DNA of 64,000 nt from Gigantopelta aegis (Eukaryota; Mollusca; Gastropoda; Neomphalida; Peltospiridae): assembly GCF_016097555.1 (NCBI RefSeq), contig NC_054702.1:82736124-82800123 (forward strand), read 5' to 3'. The notes under the pieces were generated by a model. That model saw only the letters and a list, made by a program, of their open reading frames with translations, had not been told where the DNA came from and ran no database searches. A program made the translations under genes and the position numbers. Position 1 is the stretch's first letter. The number at the start of each line of letters is the position of its first letter. This document shows, piece by piece, positions 23,159-35,295 of the stretch.

Positions 23159-26100
23159 CTGATAGGAAGAAATGAACATATTTTATGTGTTACATAACAT
23201 TACACTGCAAAAATACACCTTGAATAAAGGACTAACAGTGGACATTTACATAACAATAGATTGATTTTCAAAAGAAAACATTTTCATTTGTAGTGCTGAA
23301 TAATTATTGCAATTTTAAAATTAAGCTTTCCATCAACCCTAGTCCATTCATCTACCCACTTTTCAACCCATCCACTCCCAAATAAATCCACCAACCCATT
23401 CATATCCACCCACCAACCAACCATCTAGACAAATGATTTAACAGTATTTGCTTAACATGTTATTGGAGGATTCATATGTCTAGAAAAGAAAGAACAAAGT
23501 TTGTATTGTTTAACAATACCACTAGAGCACATTGATTTACTAATCATCAGCTATTAGATATCTAACAATTGGTAATACTGATATAGTCTTTGAGAGGAAA
23601 CCTACATTTTCCATTAGTAGCAAGGGATTTTTTACATGCACTATCCCAGACAGGATAGCACATACCTTTGTTATACCAGTCATGGTGCACTGGCTGGAAC
23701 AAGAAATATCCTAATGGGTCCATTGATAGGAATGGATCCTAGACTGACCATGCATCAGGCGAGCATTTTACTACTGGGTGACATCAACATGCCCACAACA
23801 CATCTTCAACAGATTTTAGTTCCATCCAGTGCACAATGACTGACATATCAATGACCATGGTATGTGTTATCCTGTCTGTGGGATGGTACATATAAAAGAC
23901 CCCTTGGTACTAATAAAAAAATGGCATGTTTCCTCTCTAAGACTATAAGTCAAACTGACCAAATCTTTGACATCTAATAGCCGATGATTAATAAATTAAT
24001 GTGCTCTAGTGGTGTCCTTAAACACTTTACAAAAACAAACTTTAACTTTGATGTAAGATGGTGGATCAAACCTGTTACCAGACATGAGAATAAAGGCTAA
24101 AAGTAAACTCAACAAGACTATAAAAAGTTTGTTTGTTTTGTTTAACAACACCACTAGAGCCCATTGATTTATTAATCATTGGCTACTGGATGTCAAACAT
24201 TTGATAACTCTGACATAGAGTCTTATAGAGGAAACCCGCTACATGTTTCCATTAGTAGCAAAGGATCTTTTATATGCACTTTCCCAGGCAGGAAAGCACA
24301 TACCAAGGACTTTCACCAGTTGTGGTACGTAGACTGGTTAGAACATTAAAAAACCTAGTTAGTTGAATGGATCCACCGAGGTGGTTCAATCCTGCGACAC
24401 AAGCACCTCAGGCGAGGACTCAACTGACTGAGCTAAATCACGCCCCAGCACGACTATAAACTCATGAATGTCCTACCATGTAAATGAGCCAGACAGGCCT
24501 TGTTGCAGTAGTGGCAGATGTGGAACATGTCGTAGATGTCGGCGATGTAGTCCTTCAGGCCATGGGCCACGCGCTCGTCACTGAAGAAGTCCTTCTTGAA
24601 GCCGATCAGCGTCTTGGCTGCCCAGAACTGAAGACTCTCGTACTGGTGGTGAAACATCGGGTCCATGCTCCCGGCTATCGGGATTATGCGGTAGTTCACG
24701 TCAGTGTGGTACCACATAAACGTGGCCTTGAAGTAGTTGTGGTTGCCGTGACGATGCACTGTCTCGATGGAAGGCATCTGCAAGAGGAATCCCGGAAGAG
24801 CGTCCAGCAGGTTGTTGTCCAGAAGAACGGTTTTGAGATTCTTGCAGAAGATGAGGGTGTGTGGCAGGGAGTGGACCTGTAGTTTGTTGTTGGTCAGGGC
24901 CAGGTATTCCAGCTTCGACATCCGACCAATATCAGCGGGAATATGGTCCAAACTGTTGTACTTCAGGGATAAATACTTCACATTGGGACATTTAAATATC
25001 TGAAACATTAAATTTTAAAATGACAAAGTCATTAATAATAAGAAGTCAATCAGAAACAAGATGCTGGTGTTTTAAAATAACATCTGTGGAAAACAAAACT
25101 GATTTCTAAGCAAATAGTTGAACATTTAACCCCCACCCCTAACCCACCTCAATATTTCATGATTACTGTACAACATGAAATTCGAATTAATTTTAAGAGG
25201 CAGATAATGACAAAGTAGCCAAATTACTGATTATATTTATGGCACACGTCACAGAACTGAACAGACTATTTTTATTCTTTAAATATTCTTTAAATATTCT
25301 TTAATATTTTTAATATTTCAGCAGATATAAGTGAAAGATATAAAAAGCTTAATAGCAAAAATAAGCACCATTTCTTACATCTTATTATTACTAAACAAGT
25401 AGTTTTATTTTACCGTAGTCTTATTAAATATACATTGTATATTATGCACATTGCATTTAAATAACAATTATATACCTCTCTGGGTAGTCTGTTGTCATCT
25501 CCATACTTGAACATGCTATCCAGGTAAAATTCAGTAAACTGGTGACAGCTCAGGTAACGGCTTAACAAAGTTTCTAAAAAAACAAAAACAAAAAAACAAC
25601 ATTAAATTTAGAACAATTCAAGATCTGTTTCTTTTTGTTTTATGACAATTCTCTCATACTGTTTGTTTTTACTTAAGATACTTCAGGTCCGAACCTGAAA
25701 CTTTATTAAGTATCTCACTCTTTTGGATATGAAATACGCACTCAACACATTTTATTTACGGTTATATGGCATCAGACATATGGTTAAGAACCACACAGAT
25801 ATTGAAGGAGGAAACCCGCTGTCGCCACTTCATGGGCTACTCTTTTCGATTGGCAGCAAGGGATCTTTTATATGCACCATCCCATAGACAGGATAGTACA
25901 TACCACGGCCTTTGATGTACCAGTCGTGGTGCACTGGCTGGAGCGAGAAATAGACCAAACCGACCATGCATCAAGTGAGCACTTTACCACTGTACTACGT
26001 CTCGACCCCAGTATGACATAATGACGATATACTAACATCTAAAAACAACTATACAGCTACTTACCACCAGCCTGTGGAAGTCTGTTTTCTTTCTCTCTCT

Positions 26101-26185
26101 GTAGTTCTTGTTCCATAAGCTGTAACAAAGGACGCTGACGTCTGTGGAGGGTGACCGACAAATACCACAAACTCTGTGGTATCTC
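22830..26185 (-). CDS. LRR protein with LRRC58-like cysteine C-terminus (four exons; first exon possibly at 47167)
   Basis: Exons in transcript order: 26065-26185, 25476-25573, 24477-24999, 22830-23158, all GT-AG and phase-consistent. Together they code for 356 residues plus the stop TAG. Reading from the first of these, a charged helical stretch (LLQLMEQELQREKENRL) is followed by leucine-rich repeats: KYLSLKYNSLDHIP, EYLALTNNKL and KTVLLDNNLLDALP. Next comes a unique region and then a cysteine cluster, CHYCNKAC, and PFQHWACSKEC. The order VxF...PxxHxxCSxEC recalls the end of vertebrate LRRC58, which I state as a resemblance only. The short tail is basic. The gene is convergent with TRIP11. 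No ATG is certain within these exons; 47167-47328 is a phase-matched candidate first exon. LRR assignment is firm, family name is not. Confidence 0.8.
23499..23795 (-). mobile_element. SINE type B, reverse, near full length
   Basis: Starts with the reverse tail (GTTTAACAATACCACTAGAG), then CATTAGTAGCAAGGGATT, and ends in the reversed tRNA head (GACCATGCATCAGGCGAGCA). It lies in an LRR-gene intron. Confidence 0.85.
23822..24052 (+). mobile_element. SINE type B, 5'-truncated
   Basis: Starts at CCATCCAGTGCACAATGACT, continues TATAAAAGACCCCTTGGTAC and ends GGTGTCCTTAAACA. Head missing. Opposite orientation to the copy just upstream. Confidence 0.82.
24127..24447 (-). mobile_element. SINE type B with a different tRNA head, reverse
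   Basis: Tail GTTTAACAACACCACTAGAG reversed, then the body. Read on the - strand, the head is GATTTAGCTCAGTCAGTTGA with B-box-like GGATTGAACC. This head resembles the ones at 57640 and 30312, not the common one. Confidence 0.82.
24477..24999 (-). CDS. LRR protein main exon (leucine-rich repeats)
   Basis: Acceptor TGTTTCAG at 25000-25001 on the - strand. It begins IFKCPNVKYLSLKYN and ends ...CLAHLH plus one base before donor GTAGGA. It carries about three clear repeats with the LxxLxLxxN pattern and the CHYCNKAC motif. More GC-rich than its surroundings. Confidence 0.88.
25476..25573 (-). CDS. LRR protein exon
   Basis: 98 bases between TTTTTTAG and GTATAT on the - strand. It encodes TLLSRYLSCHQFTEFYLD, then MFKYGDDNRLPRE, phase 0 into the next exon. 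Confidence 0.82.
25735..26009 (-). mobile_element. SINE type A, reverse, near full length
   Basis: ACGCACTCAACACATTTTAT (tail, reversed) through CATGGGCTACTCTTTTCGAT to the reversed head (CAAGTGAGCACTTTACCACT). It sits in the intron between two LRR-gene exons. Confidence 0.88.
26065..26185 (-). CDS. LRR protein exon, 5'-most certain exon
   Basis: 121 bases between TTGTTGCAG and GTAAGT on the - strand. It encodes EIPQSLWYLSVTLHRRQRPL... to RLPQAGE in phase 0 at its start. It is the first exon found going upstream before a 10-kb stretch without exons. Confidence 0.78.
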
Positions 26186-26188
26186 CTG

Positions 26189-26608
26189 CAACAACAAAAA
26201 CAATTATCAAAAACATGTATTTTCACAAAGCTGATGGTGAGTTTGTTTTGTTTAACAACACCACAAGAGCACATTGATTTATTAATCATCGGCAAGTGGA
26301 TGTCAAACATTTGCTAATTCTGACTCATAGTTTTAGAGAAGAACCCCGCTACATTTTCCCCATTAGTAGCAAAGGATCTTTTATATGCACTATCCCAGAC
26401 AGGATAGCAAATACCACAGCCTTTTATATACCAGGCGTGGTGCACTGGCTGAAACGAGTAATTGTCCAAAGGTCACACTGACAGGGATCGATCGCAGACT
26501 GATACGCATCAGGCGAACGCTTTACCACTGAGCTATATCCCAGTCCCTACAACAACAAAGACAATATGTAAATTATCAAAAACATGTATTTTCACATAGC
26601 TGATGGTC
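26189..26608. repeat. Direct duplication of about 50 bp flanking a SINE
   Basis: 26189-26238 (ACAACAAAAACAATTATCAA...GCTGATGGT) recurs at 26549-26608 with one insertion and few changes. It is too long for a usual SINE target duplication. The left copy touches the splice acceptor of the exon ending at 26185. Confidence 0.8.
26240..26547 (-). mobile_element. SINE type B, reverse, full length
   Basis: GTTTTGTTTAACAACACCAC (tail, reversed), body TAGTAGCAAAGGATCTTTTA, head reversed (CGCTTTACCACTGAGCTATA) to CCCAGTCCC. Confidence 0.85.
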
Positions 26609-26689
26609 AGATGAAGCTCTGTGATTGAGCACTCAATGGAGGTGCAATGGGTCACAGAATCAATCCCTCACCCCCTGGTAGATACAGTG

Positions 26690-27058
26690 AATACTATATG
26701 AGTGGCCACTAGATACTACATGTATTTATCTTACAATGAGCTGTTTTAAAACAATCTAATGAGAGAAAGTGAGTTGGATACAAGTTTAAACAAGTTTAAG
26801 ATAGATGGTATGTCAGGGACATAAATGTAGTATTCTATTTCTTATATATCCTCAAAAACCAGGTTTTAAACAAATTTAAATATCTTTACCAACTGAAACC
26901 TATTTATAGCCCTTGTGCTTGTAGCCATCACAAACTAATTAATTTCAGGTTAACCTATATGTCACAACAAATCTATTCCAATTGTGCTTTTTTGTCACTG
27001 GATGTTAAGGGTGTCATAACTGGATCATTGCCTAGGAGCAGCCAGTCATTTGTCTTTA
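26690..27058 (-). repeat. Unnamed interspersed repeat, reverse copy
   Basis: CTCAAAAACCAGGTTTTAAA, CCCTTGTGCTTGTAGCCATC and GCCTAGGAGCAGCCAGTCA match, in reverse complement, the copies at 12757 and 29672. Confidence 0.6.
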
Positions 27059-27264
27059 AATAGTTATTACACATATGTATTATTAGTATGTGATATCATA
27101 AATAGCGAATGGTGTTCTCACCAATAGGTGTGTAAGAATTGTTTTTACCCATTTCAAGCAACCTGGCCGTGGAAAGATAATACCAGGTTCTATTCAGTAA
27201 TCTATGTGGCAGAGCAGCAGATTTCACATCTCACTATGGAGACCAAATTAAGTGTCATAATAAC

Positions 27265-27763
27265 TATACTCTTCAAAAAAGTAGGGGAACTCTAATAAGA
27301 ATTTACAACTGCCAAAATTGTAAGGTATATTAGCTGTGGAGAATGGTTATATGATAATAGTGAATTAATTGGTAGTTCAGTATTACAGTAGGTTTTGTGA
27401 CCACCAAAGATCTTGAAGGACGATTGGGGTTAAAAGTGAAATTTGAAACTTGACGGGTTTTTTTTATCAGTAAATCGCAAATTCAAACAATAAAAATGAC
27501 TAAAAACAAAACAATAAAAACTGTATGATCAACAGAATATAAAAGATTGACAGAAATAATGTTCCACATCAACCTTCATGGAAATTGTCAAAATCGAGAA
27601 TGACACCCCACGCACGTGCAAACTACGGAATGTGTTTCGGTGTGTTGATAAACAGACCTGAATGTTCTTTACTAGGATGTCTGTGGTCAAAACGTATGTT
27701 CGGTCTAATAGTTGATATTAAGATTAATATTTCATGTTCCTCTACTTTTTTTGAAGAGTATAT
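27265..27763. mobile_element. Mariner-like TIR element, non-autonomous
   Basis: Ends TATACTCTTCAAAAAAGTAG and CTACTTTTTTTGAAGAGTAT are inverted repeats of about 25 bases flanked by TA. About 500 bases and no transposase frame; a 61-codon open stretch inside has no recognisable match. Confidence 0.7.
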
Positions 27764-27790
27764 ATGTTAAGACACCAAAGAGCTGTATTT

Positions 27791-28445
27791 TTAATATGTG
27801 CTGTTGTGGTATTCAACAAACAGTTCTCTCCTATACAAAACAGTTGTTATTATGTTTTTAACTTTTTGTTCTGGGTTTTCGTAACAAAATAATAATAAAT
27901 ATTTTGCCAAAACTGTATCCTCTAACCAGACAAGAGAGATACTTTTTTCTTTTCTTTTTTTTAACTGTAATAACTTTAAATAAAAACAAATTGTAGTATA
28001 ATAATCAACAGCCAACACACTAATAAACATATCATTCTCTGTCAGTCAAATGACATCAAGTGTATCATTACTGCTCAAGTGTAATGTCTAAAGGCTATAG
28101 GATGACAGCATCATAAGATTTATTAATCATCACACAAAAAGGTAAATAAATGAACTACATAAACTACATATACATACTGGTACGTATATGTATAAAAATA
28201 TATAAAAAAAAAAATAATAATAATAAACTAAATGACAAATGTTAATACATATCAATATTAATTTTACAAAACTTATAGCAGAAAAAAGATGCATTTATAT
28301 ATAAATACATAAACACAAAAATATATTTGTACAATAAACAAAATAGCAACATACTGTTTCTCAAACATAAATGAAAAATATAAGACTTCATGTTGACACA
28401 CTCTGTATATTTTTGATAATTCTAAATCTATATTCTGTGATACAT
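27791..28445. other. AT-rich stretch, no feature
   Basis: Low-complexity A/T-rich sequence. Open frames here are short and compositionally biased. Confidence 0.5.
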
Positions 28446-28700
28446 GTGTATCAGCGTATGTGGTCTAATTACTAAGTAGTATCTGCGACAGAGCCTGGCC
28501 ATACAAGGTGAATGTGATTGTGCTCCAGAAGCCTGGCAGACATGTGGTTGTGTGTGTGTGGTGTCGCAAACTCGATGATGCTAATCGTCTGGGGCTAACA
28601 GCTTGTATCAGCCAGCGTGCTGGTATATGGCCTGCCACATGACCACACTACCTATATTGTACATGTGCACACACAACAAACATTCCCTCACTACTGTTAC
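28446..28700. other. GC-richer island of unknown nature
   Basis: More GC-rich than several kb on either side. The - strand is open for about 58 codons (HVAGHIPARWLIQAV...) without a start or a good donor. Not recognised. Confidence 0.25.
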
Positions 28701-28837
28701 AGCTCTGCCAAGTATATGTGTACATGCACCATTAATAAATATTGTTTGATGAACACAGAAATACACATTTATTGGTACATCAAGTAATAACTTAAAATAA
28801 CTAAATAAACATACTTCTATGCAAGTACTACAATAAC

Positions 28838-28984
28838 TTGGTTTTCAAAATCTTGATTAGCTATATTTCTAATCATGTGAAAATTTATTAGCAACTACTG
28901 TTTAATGTTTTAAAATTGCATAGTGATCTCTAAAATTTGCATTGCAAATCATGACAACATACTGAACAAAATGCTGCCTAAATT
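28838..28984. mobile_element. Degraded copy of the hAT-like MITE at 13347
   Basis: CAAAATCTTGATTAGCTATA, GCAACTACTGTTTAATGTTT and ACTGAACAAAATGCTGCC follow the 13347 element in order; the terminal CAGGGAAC is lost on the left. Confidence 0.7.
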
Positions 28985-29671
28985 AATGAAATACAATTTA
29001 GTACAATATCTGGCCAACATTTAGCTTTGTATACATATTTTTTTGTAGAAGAAAATGGAAGCAATGTCAACTGTTTTACATGTATTAGTTATCTTTATGA
29101 ATTGACTGTTGCCACACAAGTTATCCTTTTCAAATATTACCTTTTCCACAGACACGCCAGCACATGGTTATCACTAAATAACGTGATTTTAACAAATACA
29201 GAGAAGTTAAATTAGAACATGCACTGGCAAAACTATTATATACACTGTACCACTATCAGTATATAACACAGGTTTGAAAATGCTCCTTTTTTGCAAGACT
29301 GGGATGGATTCTCAAAATATAATTTTTTGTGTGAGTTTGCTGGTCGTATACATGTTTTAATAGACATTACAAATATTTTAATAAAACCTGTATTAAAATA
29401 CATGTATAAGAAAATGACAATCAGTATAAGACTGTATTATAATTACTATGCCCATGTGCATATTTTAACATGAAAAAATAACTTGTGGCGAACAAGCCAT
29501 CTTCACAGATATTTACACAGCCACTGCGATTCCTATTTGATCTCATTTGATGCAATAAATAAACACAATTTCTTACACACCCGTTGGTGAAAACATCATT
29601 TGTTATGTTTTAAAACACATACTTGTTTACACATGTATGTACCGGTATGTTAACAATTTCAAGACATGTAG

Positions 29672-30045
29672 GACTGGCTGCTTCATGGTGATAACCAGGT
29701 CACCAATGCATACATCCAATGAAACAACAGCATGATCAAAATTGATTACACTGTGACATATATAATTAACCTGACAATCATTTGTCAGTGACACGTAAGT
29801 TAGCTACAAGTGCAAGGGCTGTAAATGACTTTTACTAAAACAATATGTTAAAATTTGCTTCAAACCTGGTTTTTGAGGATATGTAAGAAATAGAATAATA
29901 CATTTGTGTCCATTAGATACCATTCATCTTACAACTTGTTGTTTAGAAACGCATCAAACTCGCTTTTGCTCGTTAAATACATTTTAAAACAACTTGTTGT
30001 AAGATAAATGGTATCTAACCGCCGCTCATGTATTATTCTCTATTT
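29672..30045 (+). repeat. Unnamed interspersed repeat, copy 3
   Basis: GACTGGCTGCTTCATGGTGA, GATCAAAATTGATTACACTG, GTGCAAGGGCTGTAAATGAC and CAAACCTGGTTTTTGAGG match the copies at 12757 and 26690. The right half contains an internal inverted repeat (TAGATACCATTCATCTTACA with TGTAAGATAAATGGTATCTA). Confidence 0.62.
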
Positions 30046-30311
30046 ACAATGCCAAAGAAAATCCATCCTCAGCCAACATAAAATCATTTAATCATCAATT
30101 AATACTACTGAGCTTGTAAAGTTTGATGAAAAACAAGACATTCAATCAGAGGTTATTGTTATTTAGTCAGCATTGTTTAAGCCTAAACCTTTGATATCAG
30201 ATTTCTTCTTCCCTAAGTAGGATTTCATAGAATCCTGGGGCATGGGGTATGTTGCAGCTTCATTCCAACTGAGTCTCATCTCACTAATTGGTTGGCCATG
30301 TGCTCGAGGAT

Positions 30312-30445
30312 GGGATCTACCTTACTTGGTAGAACATTTATTAGAGGTGCTTGGGTTGTAACATTGAATCCTCTCAGTGGACCCAATAGGCTTTTTCTTC
30401 CATCTCAACTATAACTGGTATATCAAAGGCTGTGGTATGTTTTTG
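30312..30445 (+). mobile_element. SINE head and start of body
   Basis: GATGGGATCTACCTTACTTG (A box), TTGAATCC (B-box-like), GTGGACCCAATAGGC, then ACTGGTATATCAAAGGCTGT. The 3' half is absent. Confidence 0.65.
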
Positions 30446-30876
30446 ACTGCACCAAAGTTGAGGCGATAAACAATGTGCCAAAAATATGTATGCCCAAACT
30501 GAGCATAAACAATGTTACATGCAAACCTCAAAATAGTTTTACCTCAATATTACTGAAATATTAAGCTTAATTTGACAGATATAACTTGAAATGCATTTTA
30601 GCAACATCTTTACCAAATGTTAACATTACTATAATAACAACATCTCAGAGTGCTCAGAACAGACAAAACACCAGTTGTGCCCAAATTAATGAGATATAAA
30701 ACCCTGATAGACTAATAATTCATCAAAGTATTTTTTTAAGACTTGTAATTCACTTACAAATAAATAATAAATAAACAATGTACTGGGTGTCGTTATATAA
30801 AATAAATAAAATAAAATTTATGTTTAACTCATGTTATCCAGATTTAAAAAATAAAAAAAATAAAAAATAAAATAAT

Positions 30877-30944
<68 letters not shown>

Positions 30945-32108
30945 TACATTTATGGTATTATGTTTATAGGTCAGTGCTTATAGAGTACAAGTACATATAC
31001 TTTAAATCATCATTTATTTGTGTACCTAATAACAAAATTACGTCAATCATATAAACACGTTTTATTTTAATTAATAATTATTTTAAACTTTTAAAGTGAT
31101 ATTGAGTTTTAAATACAAATTTTACCAGAATTATTCCCATTTCTGTCAGTAACTAAATGTCAAATACATTATTTATTGATAGCACAAAAATAATCTCTTG
31201 CAGTGTTTTTACGCTCACGTTTCATTGGTCAGCTTTAAAGAAAATTAATTTGTGTTATTTGTTACTGCTCCTGCTATTTAGCAAGTGATATGAATAACAC
31301 CAAACAGGCTGTGATGTTATTTTTTTTTTAAACTTTTAATATTATTTTGAATTTGTTTTCAAATATAAAACATTTACAATTCCAGCAGCAAAATATTGTA
31401 TGACATATCTGACCACACCATGCAGCTATTGTAACATTTATCTCTGCTTATTTTATTATTTTCAACAGTCATTTGGTGTATACAGATTATTAAACAGCTT
31501 TGAATTTTGATATCTGTTTATGTCTATCAAAGTCACACAAATGTATACATTACAGTATATTATATTACAAGTGGCTGTATGACTCATGCCACCTGCCATG
31601 TAATATAAATGTTGATTTTTATATCATATTTGTTTTGACTAAGTACATTGTGTTTGTTGCTTACATCATAGGATAAGAAATTGTGTATCAATTTGAGTGG
31701 AATTAACCCCATTTTATGGGGCACATTTACAACATATAAGAGAGTGTTGTAAATTAAAAGTTAATTAGATGTGATGGCAGCAGGTTTCTTTTCTTACATT
31801 TTAAATTATATGTTTGTCAAAGAATTGTCTATATTTAATGTATCAACAAAATTACAAATGCTGAAGGGATGAAAAAAAATTTGGGAGGTGGGTTGGGTAA
31901 AAATGCTTTCATCACAAAGTATTGTAATCATATCTGAAACAGCATAGACATCAGTGCAAATATCTCAACAAATGCGCCATTATAATGTTAGTTTGCACAC
32001 AGTTGTAATGTTCTTTATTCATAGTGAGTGTATGGAATTTGCTTGATCTAGCACTTAAATATTTTGACATACAGACCTAAATATAAGAAGAAACTATAAG
32101 AAATCTGG
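30446..32108. other. No gene seen; contains (TA)n
   Basis: AT-rich DNA between the SINE fragment and the TTAA-flanked element. Only the (TA)n tract stands out. Confidence 0.5.
30878..30942. repeat. (TA)n microsatellite
   Basis: About 31 TA units. Confidence 0.97.
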
Positions 32109-32485
32109 TTAAAGGGACATACCCTAGTTTTTAAACACTACAGCATATTCTTCACTATTAGAGCTGTTTAGGATCACTAAAATCAAACATTACTTATATT
32201 TTATTGTTTAGATTATCCATTTCCGTAGAACCGAAGTGTTTCTGGTCATCCTGGTGTTTCTAATACCAAAAAATGCATTTTTAATATTTTTTAAAATGCA
32301 CATGCATCTGAGAAGTAGCAGTTATTGATTTGAGTTCTAGTCTATTTTCAAGAATATTTCCTGGTTTCAATGTCACAGGCTCTTCTTTTATTCTATTTTA
32401 ACTTTATCCAAATGAGTTACAGGTTTGTACATTAACTAAACTTGGTGTCAATTTTTTGTGTTAAAACTAGGGTCTGCGCTTTTAA
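32109..32485. mobile_element. TTAA-flanked TIR element, 377 bp
   Basis: TTAAAGGGACATACCCTAG at the left; the right end, read reversed, is TTAAAAGCGCAGACCCTAG. Same family as 60395-61216. No coding capacity. Confidence 0.75.
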
Positions 32486-32805
32486 TAATAAAGCAGCTGG
32501 GGCCCAATTTACAACGCTCTCTCAAACAGCATCACATCATCCTTGCCAGTCATTTTTCACTGTCTTTAGTAAATCAGGTTCCTGATACCAAATTTACAAA
32601 GTACAAGGTATGTATAAATGTCATCTTATGTAACAACATCCGAAGTCATTCCTGTAGTAGTGTAAGCTGTAGTTTAAGGCCTGGGACAATTGCTGACAGA
32701 GTTATGGGGATCCATGTATGACCTTTACAGACAAGTTTCATCATTGATTACAGTGGATATTACTAATTTAATAATGAATTTAGGCATAAATATAGACTAA
32801 GATAC

Positions 32806-32915
32806 TGGGTCGAATTTACGAAGCCTGTTTGTCTTAAATGCAGGTGTTTAAGCATTGTAAATGTATGTAGTTACACACGTGTAAGTCTAAAACAGGCTTT
32901 GTAAAATTGGTGCAC
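32806..32915. mobile_element. Foldback MITE
   Basis: GAATTTACGAAGCCTGTTT at the left and AAACAGGCTTTGTAAAATT at the right are inverted, with CTTAAA and TAAGTC inside. It resembles the GGGCCC foldback at 20779. Confidence 0.65.
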
Positions 32916-33857
32916 TGCGTTCAGGTATTCATCCTGGATTTTTCTGACAGGGTCCCATGTCTGATGAGATTAGGGAAAAATACAGTAGCCCAAATTAATC
33001 ACAATTGGAATTTTTTTAGGCAAATGAATGATGGCAATGCGCTATTGTTAAATTATAAATTAATTAAAATAGATACTAGTAATTAAAAAATATATTTACA
33101 CATATTTTCAGTGCCACTTGGTTTTGGGAAAGTGTCCCATTTTCAGTACCACAGAATGCCTGGATAAATCCCTGCTGTTGTTTCACATTTTATGAATCCA
33201 CTGCCATCAACAGTGAAAACAATCATGTTAATCAAAACTCAAGGCTAGTTTCCATCCACTAGAGACTAATGCAGAGAAATGGTAATATATAAGTGGAGTA
33301 TTATTTATACATACATTTATTATGCTGATTATTATTATATTTTATTTTTAATATTTTTAAAATTCTCCATAAAATGTAAACTCCCCTACCCTTTGAATAA
33401 AATGTGTATAATATTATACCTGGATGGACTTTGATCATTGATGATCAGTTATAATTAGTTTGCACCATCCAATCAACTTTTGATAATAAAATTGGATACA
33501 ATAATGTGAACTCAAGAAGGATTTGAACTATTAAAACCATGAACCTACTCTTATATTAACCATTAAAAATAACTCTATTTTACTTTTAAAACCAATTCAA
33601 TATCGGTTTTCTTTGCATATATATAAAATCAACACAGATATATTTATAGAAATTCCATCACAACAATCGATCACAGAAGTTTAGTGTCGATCATCACATC
33701 GGCCGAGCCAAACCGATCAATTCTTGATTATAATCGATCATTGGAACATCACTAAATATACAAATATTTGTAACACCTATGAACTTTATGATTATGTATG
33801 AATGTAAGTTTAATGACAATGCAGCATTATGTTTACGGCTAATGAAGTATAAATAGA
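32916..33857. other. No feature seen
   Basis: AT-rich; no exon, SINE or tandem repeat recognised. Confidence 0.5.
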
Positions 33858-34000
33858 GATTATTATACGAGCTTGTGTGTCGTACTGATTTTACGAGTGT
33901 CAGGATTTTTGTATTGCCCGAGCAAGAGTGAGGGTAATACATGAATCTTGATACGAGTTTTGTAAAATTAGTATGACTCACACGCGAGTGTAATAATTTC
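33858..34000. repeat. Imperfect inverted repeat
   Basis: TTATTATACGAGCTTGTGTG at the left pairs with CACACGCGAGTGTAATAA at the right, continuing through GTACTGATTTTAC and GTAAAATTAGTATG. About 35-base arms. Confidence 0.6.
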
Positions 34001-34616
34001 TTTATTATCCATATTATTCATATTGTTTTTTTTATGAATAACAAGACCCAACTCAAAATCTTTCAGCCACAACATGAAGGAGACGACAAAATGACGTCAT
34101 ATTTCAAATGCACAGTCTGAGCTAGGACTGGAGAAGTAACGTCATGTTATGACATCGCTTCCCAAAATTACGTCATTACACTTGTTATTGCATGTGTGCT
34201 TCATCTTTATGTTGAACCTTATGGATAATAAATGTAGTTATAACATGTTTAGGGAGTTGACAAAGAGAAATCACCAACAATATTTATACTAAAACATTAA
34301 TAAGCAGATCCATTTGCTAGATCCTAGTGATGTTCTGATTAACAAAGTTCATCTTGAAGCATTGCTCATTCGACCATTTAATAATTTTTGTTAAAACAAA
34401 ACAAAGATCAACAGAACACAATGTTTTTCATATACAATGTTTATTAGCACCAGAGGGAGGGAAATGTTTTGAAAGGTAAAATGTGGTTCCTGTTAGTCAG
34501 TAAATACATTTTCCAGTTCATAAATTATGCAAAATTACAACTAAAATTGTACCCTCATGGTTTGTCATTAATAGTTACATTTGGTATTTCTGGAGATGAA
34601 TAAATACCCTGTGGTC

Positions 34617-35295
34617 ACTAAAAACTATAATCTAGAACTAAAATACAGAACTATAGCTACCTGTATTTCAGCCTACACCACTAAAACTATCATCTAGACC
34701 TAAACTACACAACTATAACTAGCTGTATTTCAGCCTACACCACTAAATCATCTAGACCTAATCTACAGAACTATAGCTAGCTGTATTTCAGCCTACACCA
34801 CTAAAACTATCATCTAGACCTAAACTACACAACTATAGCTAGCTGTATTTCAGCCTACACCACTAAATCATCTAGACCTATCTACAGAACTATAGCTAGC
34901 TGTATTTCAGCCTACACCACTAAAACTATCATCTAGACCTAAACTACACAACTATAGCTAGCTGTATTTCAGCCTACACCACTAAATCATCTAGACCTAT
35001 CTACAGAACTATAGCTAGCTGTATTTCAGCCTACATCACTAAAACTATCATCTAGACCTAAACTACACAACTATAGCTAGCTGTATTTCAGCCTACACCA
35101 CTAAAACTATCATACAGACCAAGACTACACAACTTTAGCTAGCTGTATTTCAGCCTACACCACTAAAACTATCATCTAGACCTAAACTACACAACTATAG
35201 CTAGCTGTATTTCAGCCTACACCACTAAAACTATCATCTAGACCAAGACTACTACACAACTACAGCTAGCTGTATTTCAGCCTACACAACAAAAC
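34617..35295. repeat. Minisatellite, units of about 57 and 62 bp
   Basis: About eleven units containing AGCTAGCTGTATTTCAGCCT and CTAAAACTATCATCTAGACC. Long (about 62) and short (about 57, lacking part of AAACTATCAT) units alternate through the middle. Confidence 0.92.

Noticed and set aside
24484-25003. + strand open frames of 132 and 78 codons
   Set aside because: They lie opposite the LRR exon, whose protein has clear repeat motifs and splice sites.
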